Shown here piece by piece: positions 15,422 through 23,720 of a stretch of DNA of 33,964 nucleotides (position 1 is the stretch's first letter; every line of letters starts with the position of its first letter). Origin of the DNA: an uncultured Lachnospiraceae bacterium (GTDB lineage: Bacteria > Bacillota > Clostridia > Lachnospirales > Lachnospiraceae); NCBI GenBank assembly GCA_905197485.1, contig CAJJYZ010000026.1:1-33964 (forward strand). The letters are read 5' to 3'. The notes beneath the pieces are model-generated. The model ran no database searches, was not told the origin of the DNA, and saw nothing but the letters and a program-made list of their open reading frames with translations. A program made the position numbers and the translations under genes.

Positions 15422-18400
15422 GAAAGATGAAGAAAAGGATACTGAGAAAAGAATTTTATATGGAAATCAGGAAAAGCTTTGGCAGATTCCTGTCCATTTT
15501 TCTGATTGTGGCATTGGGAGTTTCATTTTTTGCGGGAATCCGCGCTTCGGAGCCGGACATGCGTTTGTCGGGAGATGAATACTTTGACGAGCGGAATCTG
15601 GCGGATTTGAAAGTGGTAAGTACAATGGGACTTACAAAGGAAGATGCAGCGGCTCTTGAGAAGACAGAAGGAATCCGGTCGGTAGAATATGGATATAGCG
15701 TCGATGCGATGTGCAATACAAAAGACAAGAAAAAAGTCGTACATATCATGTCTGATTTGAAGGACATGAACAAGGTAGATGTGGAAGAAGGAAGAATGCC
15801 GCGAAAAGAGAATGAATGTTTTGTGGACATTGACTTTCTGAAAGATTCCGGATACAAAGTAGGAGATGAAATCGTACTGGAATCCGGAACAGATACGCCG
15901 CTTACTGACAGCTTGAAAAGCGAAACGTACAAGATTGTAGGAGCCGGAAGCAGCCCTTGCTATATTTCTTTTGAAAGAGGAAGCAGCGCAATCGGTACGG
16001 GAGAAGTGAGTGGATTTCTTATCGTGCCGGAGCAGGCGTTTGCGATGGATGTCTATACGGAGATTTATATGACGGTAGAAGACGCTTTTGACGAGGTTGC
16101 TTTTACGAAGGAATACGAGTCTGCGGTAGAAAAGACAATGAGCCGCGTGGAGGCGATGAAGGAAGAGCGCCAGAAAGCGCGTCGGGACGAGATTGTTGCG
16201 AATGCAGAGAAAGAAATCAAAAAAGCGGAGGATGAGCTTGCGAAGCACCGCGAAGAATTTGAAAAAGGAAAAGCAGAACTTGAGCAGGGAAAACAAAAGT
16301 TAAAAGATGCGAAAGCACAGCTTCCTGCCATGAAAGAAAAGGCAGACAAACAACTTGCGGCAGCCAGACAGAAACTAAAAGATGGAGAGGCGCAGATTGC
16401 GGCGGCGAAGAAACAGGTGGCTGATGGAGAAGCGCAGTTAAAAAATGCCAAAAAACTTCTGGAGACGAAAAAGAAGGAACTGGAAGCCGGACAAAAATCA
16501 TACGACGACGGAGTTGGAAAGCTGAACCAGGCAAAGGAAGTTGTTGCTCAAAATGAAGCAAAGTTAAATGAAATGAAAGCCAGTGTTGCACAGCTTGAAA
16601 AAGGAATCCAGGAAACAGAGGCGAAGATTACGAAACTGGAGGAGGAAATCCTCAAGTTTGAGCCGACGTTTACAGAGGCGCAGAAGAAGTATGAAGCAAT
16701 CAAGAAACAGTATGAGGATGCGCTGAAAGAGTGGGAAGAAGGCACCGGCAATGTAACGGAAGAGCAGTTGGAAGCTTTGAAAAAGGCGATGGAAGAAGAA
16801 TTCAAAGTCTTTGAGCCGATTGATAAGAAGATGAAGGAACTGAAGACTGCGGATGAAGAGGCTAAAAAAGCGCTGGAAGAGTTGCAAAAGCAACTTTTGG
16901 ATTTACAAAAGGTTGTAGAACAGGGTGAAAAAGAGCTTTCAGCCGGAAAATCCCAGATTGCTACGACGGAAAAACAGTTGTCGGATGCGAAGGCAAAACT
17001 GGGAGAAGGACAGAAGCAGATTGAGAATGGCGCGAAAGAAATTGCGGCCAATGAAAAGAAACTGCCGGAATCCAAAGAGGCAATCAAGCAGAGCGAGAAG
17101 AAGATATCGGATGGCTGGAAGTCTTATGAGAAAGAGAAAAAGAACGTAGAGAATCAGTTGGCAGCGGCCAATTCTGAACTTGCCAAGAAGGAAAAGGAAC
17201 TTGCAGACGCAGAGGCAAAACTTTTGGAAGCCGAGAAGGAATTGACAAGAGGTGTGCAGGAAATCGAGAAGGCAAAAAAAGAAGCGAAGGAAATCAGGAT
17301 GCCGAAGTGGTACGTTTCTGACCGGGATGCGTTCGTAGAGTACACAGGCTACGGCGCGAACGCGGATAGAATCCGGGCAATCGGCAAAGTATTTCCGGTA
17401 CTTTTCTTCCTCGTGGCAGCGCTGATTAGTTTGACGACGATGACACGTATGGTAGAAGAGCAGAGAGTACAGATTGGAACATTGAAAGCTCTTGGTTATA
17501 GCAAAGTTGCAATCGCAGGAAAATATCTTGGGTATGCATTTGCGGCGACGCTTGGAGGAAGTATTCTCGGCGTTCTCGTCGGTGAGAAATTATATCCGTA
17601 CATCGTCGTAACCGCATATAAGATTATGTATCCGCATTTGCCGAACGTGGTTATTCCGTATAACCTGAAATATGCGGTGATGGCAACAGTGGCGGCGATT
17701 CTCTGTACGATGGCGGCAACGATATTCGCATGCTACAAGGAGCTGGAAGCACAACCGGCTGTTTTGATGCGTCCGCCAGCGCCAAAACAAGGAAAAAGAG
17801 TATTTTTAGAGCGTGTTACATTTATTTGGAAACATTTAAGTTTCACATGGAAGTCTACTATTCGGAATTTGATTCGTTATAAAAAGCGATTCTTTATGAC
17901 TGTGTTCGGAATTGGAGGCTGTATGGCATTGCTGCTTGTCGGGTATGGATTGAGAGACTCCATTTACAATATCGCGGTGATTCAGTACGAAGACATTCAG
18001 AAATACGATATGCTGACCATTCTGGACGAGGATGCATCGGAGGAAGAAAAACAGGAGCTTCAGACCTATATCGAAGAGGAATCTGGGATTTCCGGTAAAA
18101 TGAATATTTATATGAAGAATATGACTATCGGAAAGGGAATCCAGGAGGAAGAGGCGTATGTGTTCGTTCCGGAACAGCAGGCAAAATTCAAAGACTTTGT
18201 ATCTTTACAGGATAGAAAAACAAAAGAAAAATATGAACTGACGGACGAAGGAGCGGTTCTTTCTGAAAAAATGGCGAAAACCTTAAACGTGGAAGTCGGA
18301 GACAGTATTTACATTCAGGATGAGAATTCCGAGAAGAAAGAAGTGAAGATTGCTACGATTTGTGAGAACTATATGGGGCATTATCTTTATTTCACCGAGA

Positions 18401-18981
18401 AAACATACGAATCGCTGTTTGGTGTGAAGCCGGAATATAATGCGAAGATTTTCCAGATGGAACACTACAATGAGAAAGAAGCTCTGCGTATCGGGGAGAA
18501 GATGCTTGCTACAGAAGCGGCAATCAATGTACAGTATATGGACAGCATGCGGGGAAGAATCGAAGATATGCTGACAACTCTTGACCGGGTTATCGTGGTT
18601 CTGATTGCAGCGGCGGGAATGTTGGCGTTTGTCGTTCTTTATAATCTGAATAACATTAACATTACGGAACGCAGGCGGGAACTGGCGACAATCAAGGTGC
18701 TCGGTTTCTATGATAAAGAAGTGGCGGCTTATGTTTATCGGGAAAACGTACTTCTGACAATCATCGGTGCGATTGCCGGATGCGGACTCGGATATCTTCT
18801 TCATCGGTTTGTAATTGTAACGGTGGAAGTGGAAGACGTAATGTTCGGAAGAAATATTGAACCGAAGAGCTATCTGATTGCGATGTTGTTTACGATAGGA
18901 TTCTCACTCTTTGTCAACTGGGTGATGTATTTCAAACTGAAGAAGATTGATATGGTAGAATCCATGAAGAGCGTAGAATAG
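15415..18981 (+). CDS. ABC exporter permease (FtsX/MacB superfamily) with a giant coiled coil
   Basis: 1188-residue membrane protein. One membrane segment lies at about 23-42 and three at 658-775, forming an FtsX-like domain. A second set has one segment at 826-845 and three at 1057-1172. Between the first segment and the first FtsX domain there is a small folded part (45-230), then a Lys/Glu/Ala-rich coiled coil from about 235 to 625 with recurring LxxGxxxL-type heptads like those of YhgE/Pip proteins. This would project outside the cell on two long helical arms. The ATPase gene overlaps its start. The ATG at 15427 is an alternative start. Likely role: moving or remodelling an envelope lipid or peptide, or signalling; the substrate is unknown. 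Confidence 0.9.
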   Translation: MVRKMKKRILRKEFYMEIRKSFGRFLSIFLIVALGVSFFAGIRASEPDMRLSGDEYFDERNLADLKVVSTMGLTKEDAAALEKTEGIRSVEYGYSVDAMCNTKDKKKVVHIMSDLKDMNKVDVEEGRMPRKENECFVDIDFLKDSGYKVGDEIVLESGTDTPLTDSLKSETYKIVGAGSSPCYISFERGSSAIGTGEVSGFLIVPEQAFAMDVYTEIYMTVEDAFDEVAFTKEYESAVEKTMSRVEAMKEERQKARRDEIVANAEKEIKKAEDELAKHREEFEKGKAELEQGKQKLKDAKAQLPAMKEKADKQLAAARQKLKDGEAQIAAAKKQVADGEAQLKNAKKLLETKKKELEAGQKSYDDGVGKLNQAKEVVAQNEAKLNEMKASVAQLEKGIQETEAKITKLEEEILKFEPTFTEAQKKYEAIKKQYEDALKEWEEGTGNVTEEQLEALKKAMEEEFKVFEPIDKKMKELKTADEEAKKALEELQKQLLDLQKVVEQGEKELSAGKSQIATTEKQLSDAKAKLGEGQKQIENGAKEIAANEKKLPESKEAIKQSEKKISDGWKSYEKEKKNVENQLAAANSELAKKEKELADAEAKLLEAEKELTRGVQEIEKAKKEAKEIRMPKWYVSDRDAFVEYTGYGANADRIRAIGKVFPVLFFLVAALISLTTMTRMVEEQRVQIGTLKALGYSKVAIAGKYLGYAFAATLGGSILGVLVGEKLYPYIVVTAYKIMYPHLPNVVIPYNLKYAVMATVAAILCTMAATIFACYKELEAQPAVLMRPPAPKQGKRVFLERVTFIWKHLSFTWKSTIRNLIRYKKRFFMTVFGIGGCMALLLVGYGLRDSIYNIAVIQYEDIQKYDMLTILDEDASEEEKQELQTYIEEESGISGKMNIYMKNMTIGKGIQEEEAYVFVPEQQAKFKDFVSLQDRKTKEKYELTDEGAVLSEKMAKTLNVEVGDSIYIQDENSEKKEVKIATICENYMGHYLYFTEKTYESLFGVKPEYNAKIFQMEHYNEKEALRIGEKMLATEAAINVQYMDSMRGRIEDMLTTLDRVIVVLIAAAGMLAFVVLYNLNNINITERRRELATIKVLGFYDKEVAAYVYRENVLLTIIGAIAGCGLGYLLHRFVIVTVEVEDVMFGRNIEPKSYLIAMLFTIGFSLFVNWVMYFKLKKIDMVESMKSVE

Positions 18982-19017
18982 CCACTTTATACAAATTTAA
19001 TAATCTTTATAGTTTTG

Positions 19018-19044
19018 TTAGCACTCTTTCTTAAAGAGTGCTAA
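19018..19044. promoter_or_regulatory. CIRCE element (HrcA operator) upstream of htpG
   Basis: TTAGCACTC, nine bases, then GAGTGCTAA: an exact match to the CIRCE consensus in both arms and in spacing. The inner bases also pair (12-bp stem, 3-nt loop) and TTTTAT follows, so it may double as the terminator of the ABC permease gene. It ends 7 bp before the -35 of htpG. Confidence 0.9.
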
Positions 19045-19051
19045 TTTTATG

Positions 19052-19080
19052 TTGACTTTTCGAGAATAGGGTATTAAGAT
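19052..19080 (+). promoter_or_regulatory. probable htpG promoter
   Basis: TTGACT (19052-19057) and a weak TAAGAT (19075-19080) are separated by 17 bp, directly after the CIRCE element. Confidence 0.5.
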
Positions 19081-19141
19081 ATGTGTTAGGCAAAAGAAAC
19101 AATGCCGGATAGGCATACATAATAAAAAGGAGTTGTTAGAA

Positions 19142-21160
19142 ATGGGAACAAAACACGGAAATCTTTCAATCAATAGTGAGAATATTTTTCCAATCATAAA
19201 AAAATGGATGTATTCAGACCATGATATTTTTGTTCGTGAACTTGTGTCTAATGGTTGTGATGCAATCACAAAGTTAAAAAAATTAGATATGATGGGTGAA
19301 TACTCCATGCCGGAGGATTACAAAGCTAAGATTCAGGTGATTGTAAATCCAGAAGAAAAAACATTAAAATTCGTAGATAACGGTATTGGTATGACAGCCG
19401 ATGAAGTAGAAGAGTATATTACGCAGATTGCTTTTTCGGGAGCTACAGAATTCCTTGAAAAATACAAAGATAAAACAACAGAAGACGATATGATTGGACA
19501 TTTCGGTCTTGGATTCTATTCTGCATTTATGGTAGCAGATGAAGTGCATATCGACACGCTTTCTTATAAAGAAGGTGCGGCTCCGGTACATTGGACATGT
19601 GACGGCGGCACAGAATACGATATGGAAGAAGGAAACAAGACGACAGTAGGAACAGAGATTACATTGTTCCTGAATGAAGACAGCGTTGCGTTTTCCAATG
19701 AATATCGGGTAAGAGAAGTCATTGAAAAATATTGCTCTTTCATGCCGGTAGAGATTTTCTTATCGAAAGAAAATGCAGAGCAGGAATATGAGACAATCTT
19801 AGAAGAAGAACTTCGTGAAGATGATGTTGTCGTAGAGCATATTCATGAAGAAGCGAAGATGGAAGAGAAAGAGAACGAGAACGGCGAGAAAGAGATGGTA
19901 GAGGTATCTCCTGCGGTTGAGAAAGTGAAAATCAACAAGCGTCCGGTTCCGTTAAATGATACACAGCCTCTTTGGACAAAACACCCAAATGAGTGTTCAA
20001 AAGAAGATTACATCGAATTCTACAGAAAAGTGTTCATGGATTATAAAGAACCGTTGTTCTGGATTCATTTAAACATGGATTATCCATTTAATTTGAAGGG
20101 TATTCTCTATTTCCCGAAAATCAATATGGAATACGAGTCTATTGAAGGTACGATAAAGCTTTATAACAATCAGGTATTTATCGCAGACAATATCAAAGAA
20201 GTGATTCCGGAATTCCTGATGTTGCTGAAAGGTGTAATCGATTGTCCGGATTTACCGCTGAACGTATCAAGAAGCGCCCTGCAGAATGATGGATTTGTCA
20301 ATAAAATTGCAGATTATATTTCTAAGAAAGTGGCAGATAAGCTTTCAGGAATGTGCAAGACAGACAGAGAAAATTATGAGAAATATTGGGATGATATCAG
20401 TCCGTTCATCAAATTCGGCTGCTTAAAAGATGAAAAATTCTGTGATAAGATGAGCGATTATATGCTCTTCAAAAATCTGGAGCATAAATATCTGACTTTG
20501 AAAGATATTGCAGGTGAGAAGCCGGAAAAAGAAGAAGGAAAAGAAATCGAGAAGAAAACTATCTTCTATGTGACAGACGAGCAGCAGCAGAGCCAGTATG
20601 TCAATATGTTTAAAGCAGAAGGACTGGATGCGGTGATTCTGACACACAATATTGATTCCGCATTTATCTCACAGTTAGAGCAGAGAAATGAACATGTGAA
20701 ATTCCAGAGAATCGATGCTGATTTGACAGATGAATTCAAAGAAGAAGTATCAGAAGATGATGCAAAAGCATTGGAAGAGAAGAAAGAGACATTGACGGAA
20801 GTGTTCAGAAAAGCACTCTCTAATGAAAAACTGGAAGTAAAGGTTGAAAAGTTGAAGAATGAAAATGTTGCGTCTATGGTGACATTATCAGAAGAATCCC
20901 GCCGTATGCAGGAAATGATGAGAATGTACAATATGTACGGCATGGACCCGTCTATGTTCGGAACAGACGTAACGCTTGTATTAAATGCAAACCATCCTCT
21001 TGTGCAGTATGTACTGGAACATAAAGAAGGTGAGCATACAGAGATGTTCTGTAAACAACTGTATGACCTTGCAATGTTGAGCAATAAACCTCTGAATCCG
21101 GAAGAGATGACGGAGTTCGTGAAGAGAAGCAATGAGATTATGATGCTGTTGACAAAATAA
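19142..21160 (+). CDS. htpG: HtpG, Hsp90-family molecular chaperone
   Basis: 672-residue cytosolic ATP-dependent chaperone. The N-terminal GHKL ATPase domain shows FVRELVSNGCDAITKL (the catalytic Glu-Asn region, here with NGCDA), DNGIGM and the lid segment ending GHFGLGFYSAFMVAD. A charged stretch rich in Glu/Lys (about 220-270) links to the middle domain with LPLNVSRSALQND. The C-terminal dimerisation domain ends the protein. The ATG at 19142 has AAAAAGGAG 9 nt upstream; a TTG at 19133 is too close to it. The gene is monocistronic with its own terminator. A perfect CIRCE box predicts heat-shock control by HrcA. Confidence 0.95.
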   Translation: MGTKHGNLSINSENIFPIIKKWMYSDHDIFVRELVSNGCDAITKLKKLDMMGEYSMPEDYKAKIQVIVNPEEKTLKFVDNGIGMTADEVEEYITQIAFSGATEFLEKYKDKTTEDDMIGHFGLGFYSAFMVADEVHIDTLSYKEGAAPVHWTCDGGTEYDMEEGNKTTVGTEITLFLNEDSVAFSNEYRVREVIEKYCSFMPVEIFLSKENAEQEYETILEEELREDDVVVEHIHEEAKMEEKENENGEKEMVEVSPAVEKVKINKRPVPLNDTQPLWTKHPNECSKEDYIEFYRKVFMDYKEPLFWIHLNMDYPFNLKGILYFPKINMEYESIEGTIKLYNNQVFIADNIKEVIPEFLMLLKGVIDCPDLPLNVSRSALQNDGFVNKIADYISKKVADKLSGMCKTDRENYEKYWDDISPFIKFGCLKDEKFCDKMSDYMLFKNLEHKYLTLKDIAGEKPEKEEGKEIEKKTIFYVTDEQQQSQYVNMFKAEGLDAVILTHNIDSAFISQLEQRNEHVKFQRIDADLTDEFKEEVSEDDAKALEEKKETLTEVFRKALSNEKLEVKVEKLKNENVASMVTLSEESRRMQEMMRMYNMYGMDPSMFGTDVTLVLNANHPLVQYVLEHKEGEHTEMFCKQLYDLAMLSNKPLNPEEMTEFVKRSNEIMMLLTK

Positions 21161-21172
21161 TTGAAATATGAG

Positions 21173-21215
21173 ACGCCTTATAGAGTTTGAGTATCAGACT
21201 TTGTAAGGCGTTTTT
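21173..21215 (+). terminator. intrinsic terminator of htpG
   Basis: ACGCCTTA (21173-21180) pairs with TAAGGCGT (21204-21211), with a further AGTTTG/CAGACT pairing inside, followed by a T-run. Confidence 0.85.
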
Positions 21216-21340
21216 GGGAAAATGATATGGGGAAGTTGCTGCTTGCAGATTATTTCCGGTTATGTTGTTCTGGCAACAGTGTAACACATCTACCAATGGG
21301 TTGCAATCATGTGTTTGTTGTGTGGAACGATTGAGAGATA

Positions 21341-21369
21341 TTGTGGATAGGGAAATGATATGCTATACT
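21341..21369 (+). promoter_or_regulatory. promoter of the MNT-HEPN operon
   Basis: TTGTGG (21341-21346) and TATACT (21364-21369) have a 17-bp spacer. Just upstream, AACACAT (21283-21289) and ATGTGTT (21309-21315) form an inverted repeat that could be an operator. Confidence 0.6.
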
Positions 21370-21398
21370 TAGTGAAAAAATCAAGTGGGTGGTAAAGT

Positions 21399-21689
21399 AT
21401 GGATACGGGTATAAAAGAAGGCGTAATAGAAGAAATTATTGAATTGGCAAAGAAATATGATATAGAAAAAGTGATATTATTTGGGTCTAGAGCAAGAGGA
21501 GATTATCATAGAACAAGTGATATCGATATTGCGGTATGTGGAGGGAATACTGCCCGTTTTGCCTTGGACGTGAATGAAGAGACTTCTACACTTTTGATGT
21601 ATGATATTATAGATTTAGATGCTAGTATAACGAAAGAATTACGTGTTTCTATTGAAACAGAAGGGAGATTATTGTATGAAAAAGTATGA
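21399..21689 (+). CDS. minimal nucleotidyltransferase, MntA-type antitoxin
   Basis: 96-residue polymerase-beta-fold nucleotidyltransferase (MNT). The signature GSx10DxD is complete: G29 S30, then D41 and D43, with GSRARGDYHRTSDIDIAV. In type VII HepT-MntA systems such proteins silence the HEPN toxin by adding AMP residues to a tyrosine next to its active site. The third acidic residue expected further on fits D74 in IIDLDAS. The downstream HEPN gene starts inside this gene (14-nt overlap), so the pair is translationally coupled. The order is antitoxin first, like HI0073-HI0074. Confidence 0.88.
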   Translation: MDTGIKEGVIEEIIELAKKYDIEKVILFGSRARGDYHRTSDIDIAVCGGNTARFALDVNEETSTLLMYDIIDLDASITKELRVSIETEGRLLYEKV

Positions 21690-22065
21690 GAATTTTAGTG
21701 CAGCTTTATTGAATATGAAAGATATTTACAGATATGAAGAGCCCTATGATAATGTAGTTTTAACCGGGCTGGTAGGTTTATATGAAATTTGCTTTGAGCA
21801 GTCATGGAAAATGATGAAAGAGATTTTAGAGCAACATGGTTATGAAGAAGGTGCGACGGGGTCTCCGAAACTTATCATCAAAACGGCTTATAAAGCAGGA
21901 ATGATTACAGATGAAGAAGTGTGGATAAAGGCGCTTCAATCGAGAAATAATGTGGCACATGCGTATAATCATGAAATAGCATTGGATATTGTTTTGCATG
22001 CGAAAAATGAATACTATGATATGTTTTGCAGACTGAAAAAAGAAATAGATGAAAAGTGGATGTAG
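21676..22065 (+). CDS. HEPN-domain protein, HepT/HI0074-type toxin
   Basis: 129-residue all-helical protein of the nucleotidyltransferase substrate-binding (HI0074) family. It carries a complete RNase motif Rx4HxY: R90, H95 and Y97 in SRNNVAHAY. In characterised HepT toxins this motif cuts RNA, and the Tyr is the site AMPylated by the partner MNT. The frame is open from 21643, but the ATG at 21676 has AAGGGAG 8 nt upstream and starts the family sequence MKKYENFSAAL. It could instead be a non-toxic substrate-binding partner, as first proposed for HI0074; the intact motif favours toxin. Confidence 0.86.
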   Translation: MKKYENFSAALLNMKDIYRYEEPYDNVVLTGLVGLYEICFEQSWKMMKEILEQHGYEEGATGSPKLIIKTAYKAGMITDEEVWIKALQSRNNVAHAYNHEIALDIVLHAKNEYYDMFCRLKKEIDEKWM

Positions 22066-22077
22066 AGAATAAAGAAG

Positions 22078-22115
22078 AAAGGTGTTGGGAAAGGTGGTCC
22101 TAACATCTTTTATTT
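22078..22115 (+). terminator. terminator of the MNT-HEPN operon
   Basis: AAAGGTGTTGGGA (22078-22090) pairs with TCCTAACATCTTT (22098-22110) with two G-T wobbles, followed by a T-rich stretch. Confidence 0.7.
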
Positions 22116-22164
22116 TAATTGAAAACTGTTTTATACTATTGACAAAAAAGGAGTATCGGTAGAT

Positions 22165-22341
22165 ATGGTAAATGCAATTTATAGTGTGCTGAACGATATG
22201 TCGGAAGTATTAAACATGCAACAATTACAATGTTTACAGGAAACGTTGTTAAAGCACTTGGTAGAAAAAGGAAATGAGAAGAATTGTCCGGTAGATAATG
22301 GAGAGTATCTTGATATGTTCATTTCAGCAAGGGATTCGTGA
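22165..22341 (+). pseudogene. N-terminal fragment of a tyrosine recombinase-like gene
   Basis: A 58-codon ORF starts at an ATG 11 nt after AAAAAAGGAG. Its sequence (MVNAIYSVLNDMSEVLNMQQ, then a conserved-looking YLDMFISAR at residues 48-56) resembles the helical N-terminus of Lachnospiraceae tyrosine recombinases, in which a segment like LEMFISAKRIEGCSEKT leads into the core-binding domain. Here it stops just after FISAR, so the core-binding and catalytic domains are missing. The family match is from memory of such proteins and should be tested. It may be a relic, or a small expressed protein since its ribosome binding site is intact. A terminator follows at 22391. Confidence 0.55.
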
Positions 22342-22390
22342 AAATTCAGAAGGAATTGCGTAATAGGTTTGCGTGATGTTTCATAGTGGG

Positions 22391-22421
22391 AAAGCGGCAG
22401 GAAGATTTTCTGCCGCTTTTC
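22391..22421 (+). terminator. intrinsic terminator after the recombinase fragment
   Basis: AAAGCGGCAG (22391-22400) pairs perfectly with CTGCCGCTTT (22410-22419) around a 9-nt loop, followed by TCT. Confidence 0.82.
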
Positions 22422-22462
22422 TAAAAAAGGCCTAAAAAATTTATAATCTTCAAGTTCCTCCT

Positions 22463-22491
22463 TGTAAATCATGTATGAATATGGTACGATG
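22463..22491 (+). promoter_or_regulatory. probable promoter and leader of the 22.6-kb hypothetical gene
   Basis: TTGTAA followed 17 bp later by TACGAT fits a sigma-A promoter. The leader of over 110 nt contains a 15-bp palindrome AAGAATTCAATTCTT (22506-22520) and a small TGGCG/CGCCA hairpin near 22548-22560; their role is unknown. Confidence 0.45.
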
Positions 22492-22607
22492 AAAGAACGA
22501 AATCGAAGAATTCAATTCTTTTAATTTCTGAGAATCTATTTTAAATCTGGCGTTTCGCCAAAGAGTATCAAATGATTTTATTTTGCATATTTGTGAGGAG
22601 GACGATT

Positions 22608-23648
22608 ATGTTACAGAAGAAAATTGTATATGAAGGACTATGCTGCTGTGGGATTACAGAAGGTGTGCTTGCCAGGGCAAGATGCATCGACAGTATGCCG
22701 TTTCTGGCGATGGCGATTGTGAGGAATGAAGGGTGCAGAAGAGCGCTTGCAAGATGTGAGCGCAACTTGGGGAATTGTGTATTTGCTTACAAAAGGACAG
22801 TGTATGCATATAGCAATTTTCTGGAAAACTTTGTTTTAGAGGAACGCCAGGATGTGAGGAAGGCGCTGGGAATGATTCAATTGATTCGGGAAGAAGAGAC
22901 GGAAGGAAAACGATATCATATATTAATTGAGATTTTAAATGAAGGATTTCGGACGACTAAACGTATGATTCAGAAGCAGGAGAAAATCAGCGGGGCATTT
23001 CTGGAGCGGGATATGGATAGAAAGATTCCGGTGAATGCGGTGATTCCGGAGATGATGGTGCAGCTTGTGTTTGCAGAAGAATATGGTGTTCCGATTGAGC
23101 GGGACGTCCCCTTTTACCGCGTGATGAAGCGAATGGAAGAACATCTGAACGGATGGATTCAGGAAGAAGGAGAATGGGAAGCGAGCGAAGAAGGAAAGGA
23201 ACTTTATTGCCGGTTTTGTAAAGAGCATGAAAATGTGGGGAATTGGTTTGCGGGGAGTTGGAGCCTGGACAATGCAAACGAATTGAACGAAGTGATTATG
23301 ATTCTAAATCAGTTTCATTTGAAAGAGCAGATATTGAATAAAATCTGCCTGAAGGAAAAGGAGGCAGAAATACTTTGTTCGCTCGATGAGAAGATGAATT
23401 GGGATGAGTACCGGAAGAAGCTTTTAATTGCAACGTTATGTAAGTATATCCATGAGATTCATATACTTTATACGAGCATGTTTCGGGAAAATGAGAAACA
23501 GCAACGGGAAGAAAGAATACTGTGCAGGAAGATGGAGCTGTTAGAACAGGAAAAGAGACAGTTATATAAGGAATTGTGGGCGATGCAGAATTTTCAGAAA
23601 GAAGCGGAAAAAGAGAAACGAAAAGAGATGTGTTGTCTGCTTCAATAA
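22608..23648 (+). CDS. conserved-looking helical protein of unknown function
   Basis: 346 residues; I do not recognise a family. The sequence is almost entirely predicted helix and cytoplasmic, with no signal peptide or membrane segment. It is rich in Cys near the N-terminus (CCC at about 12-14, then single cysteines in the first 60 residues). The middle has an aromatic cluster, GNWFAGSW. The last 55 residues form a Glu/Lys/Gln-rich coiled coil that ends CCLLQ. The ATG at 22608 follows GAGGAGG by about 7 nt; the frame is open from 22572 but that start has no ribosome binding site. Monocistronic, with its own terminator. Confidence 0.75.
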   Translation: MLQKKIVYEGLCCCGITEGVLARARCIDSMPFLAMAIVRNEGCRRALARCERNLGNCVFAYKRTVYAYSNFLENFVLEERQDVRKALGMIQLIREEETEGKRYHILIEILNEGFRTTKRMIQKQEKISGAFLERDMDRKIPVNAVIPEMMVQLVFAEEYGVPIERDVPFYRVMKRMEEHLNGWIQEEGEWEASEEGKELYCRFCKEHENVGNWFAGSWSLDNANELNEVIMILNQFHLKEQILNKICLKEKEAEILCSLDEKMNWDEYRKKLLIATLCKYIHEIHILYTSMFRENEKQQREERILCRKMELLEQEKRQLYKELWAMQNFQKEAEKEKRKEMCCLLQ

Positions 23649-23666
23649 TCATCAGACAATGGAAAG

Positions 23667-23713
23667 AAAATGTACCTCAAGAGCGGTAAAATGCTTTTGG
23701 GGTACATTTTTTT
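23667..23713. terminator. bidirectional terminator between convergent genes
   Basis: AAAATGTACC (23667-23676) pairs with GGTACATTTT (23701-23710), with a further CAA/TTG and AGC/GCT pairing inside. It is flanked by A-rich and T-rich sequence, so it can work on both strands. Confidence 0.85.
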
Positions 23714-23720
23714 CGGTGTT

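Noticed and set aside
16065..17087. Serine- and phenylalanine-rich ORFs on the minus strand within the ABC permease
   Set aside because: They are antisense shadows of the Lys/Glu-rich coiled coil and have no ribosome binding sites.
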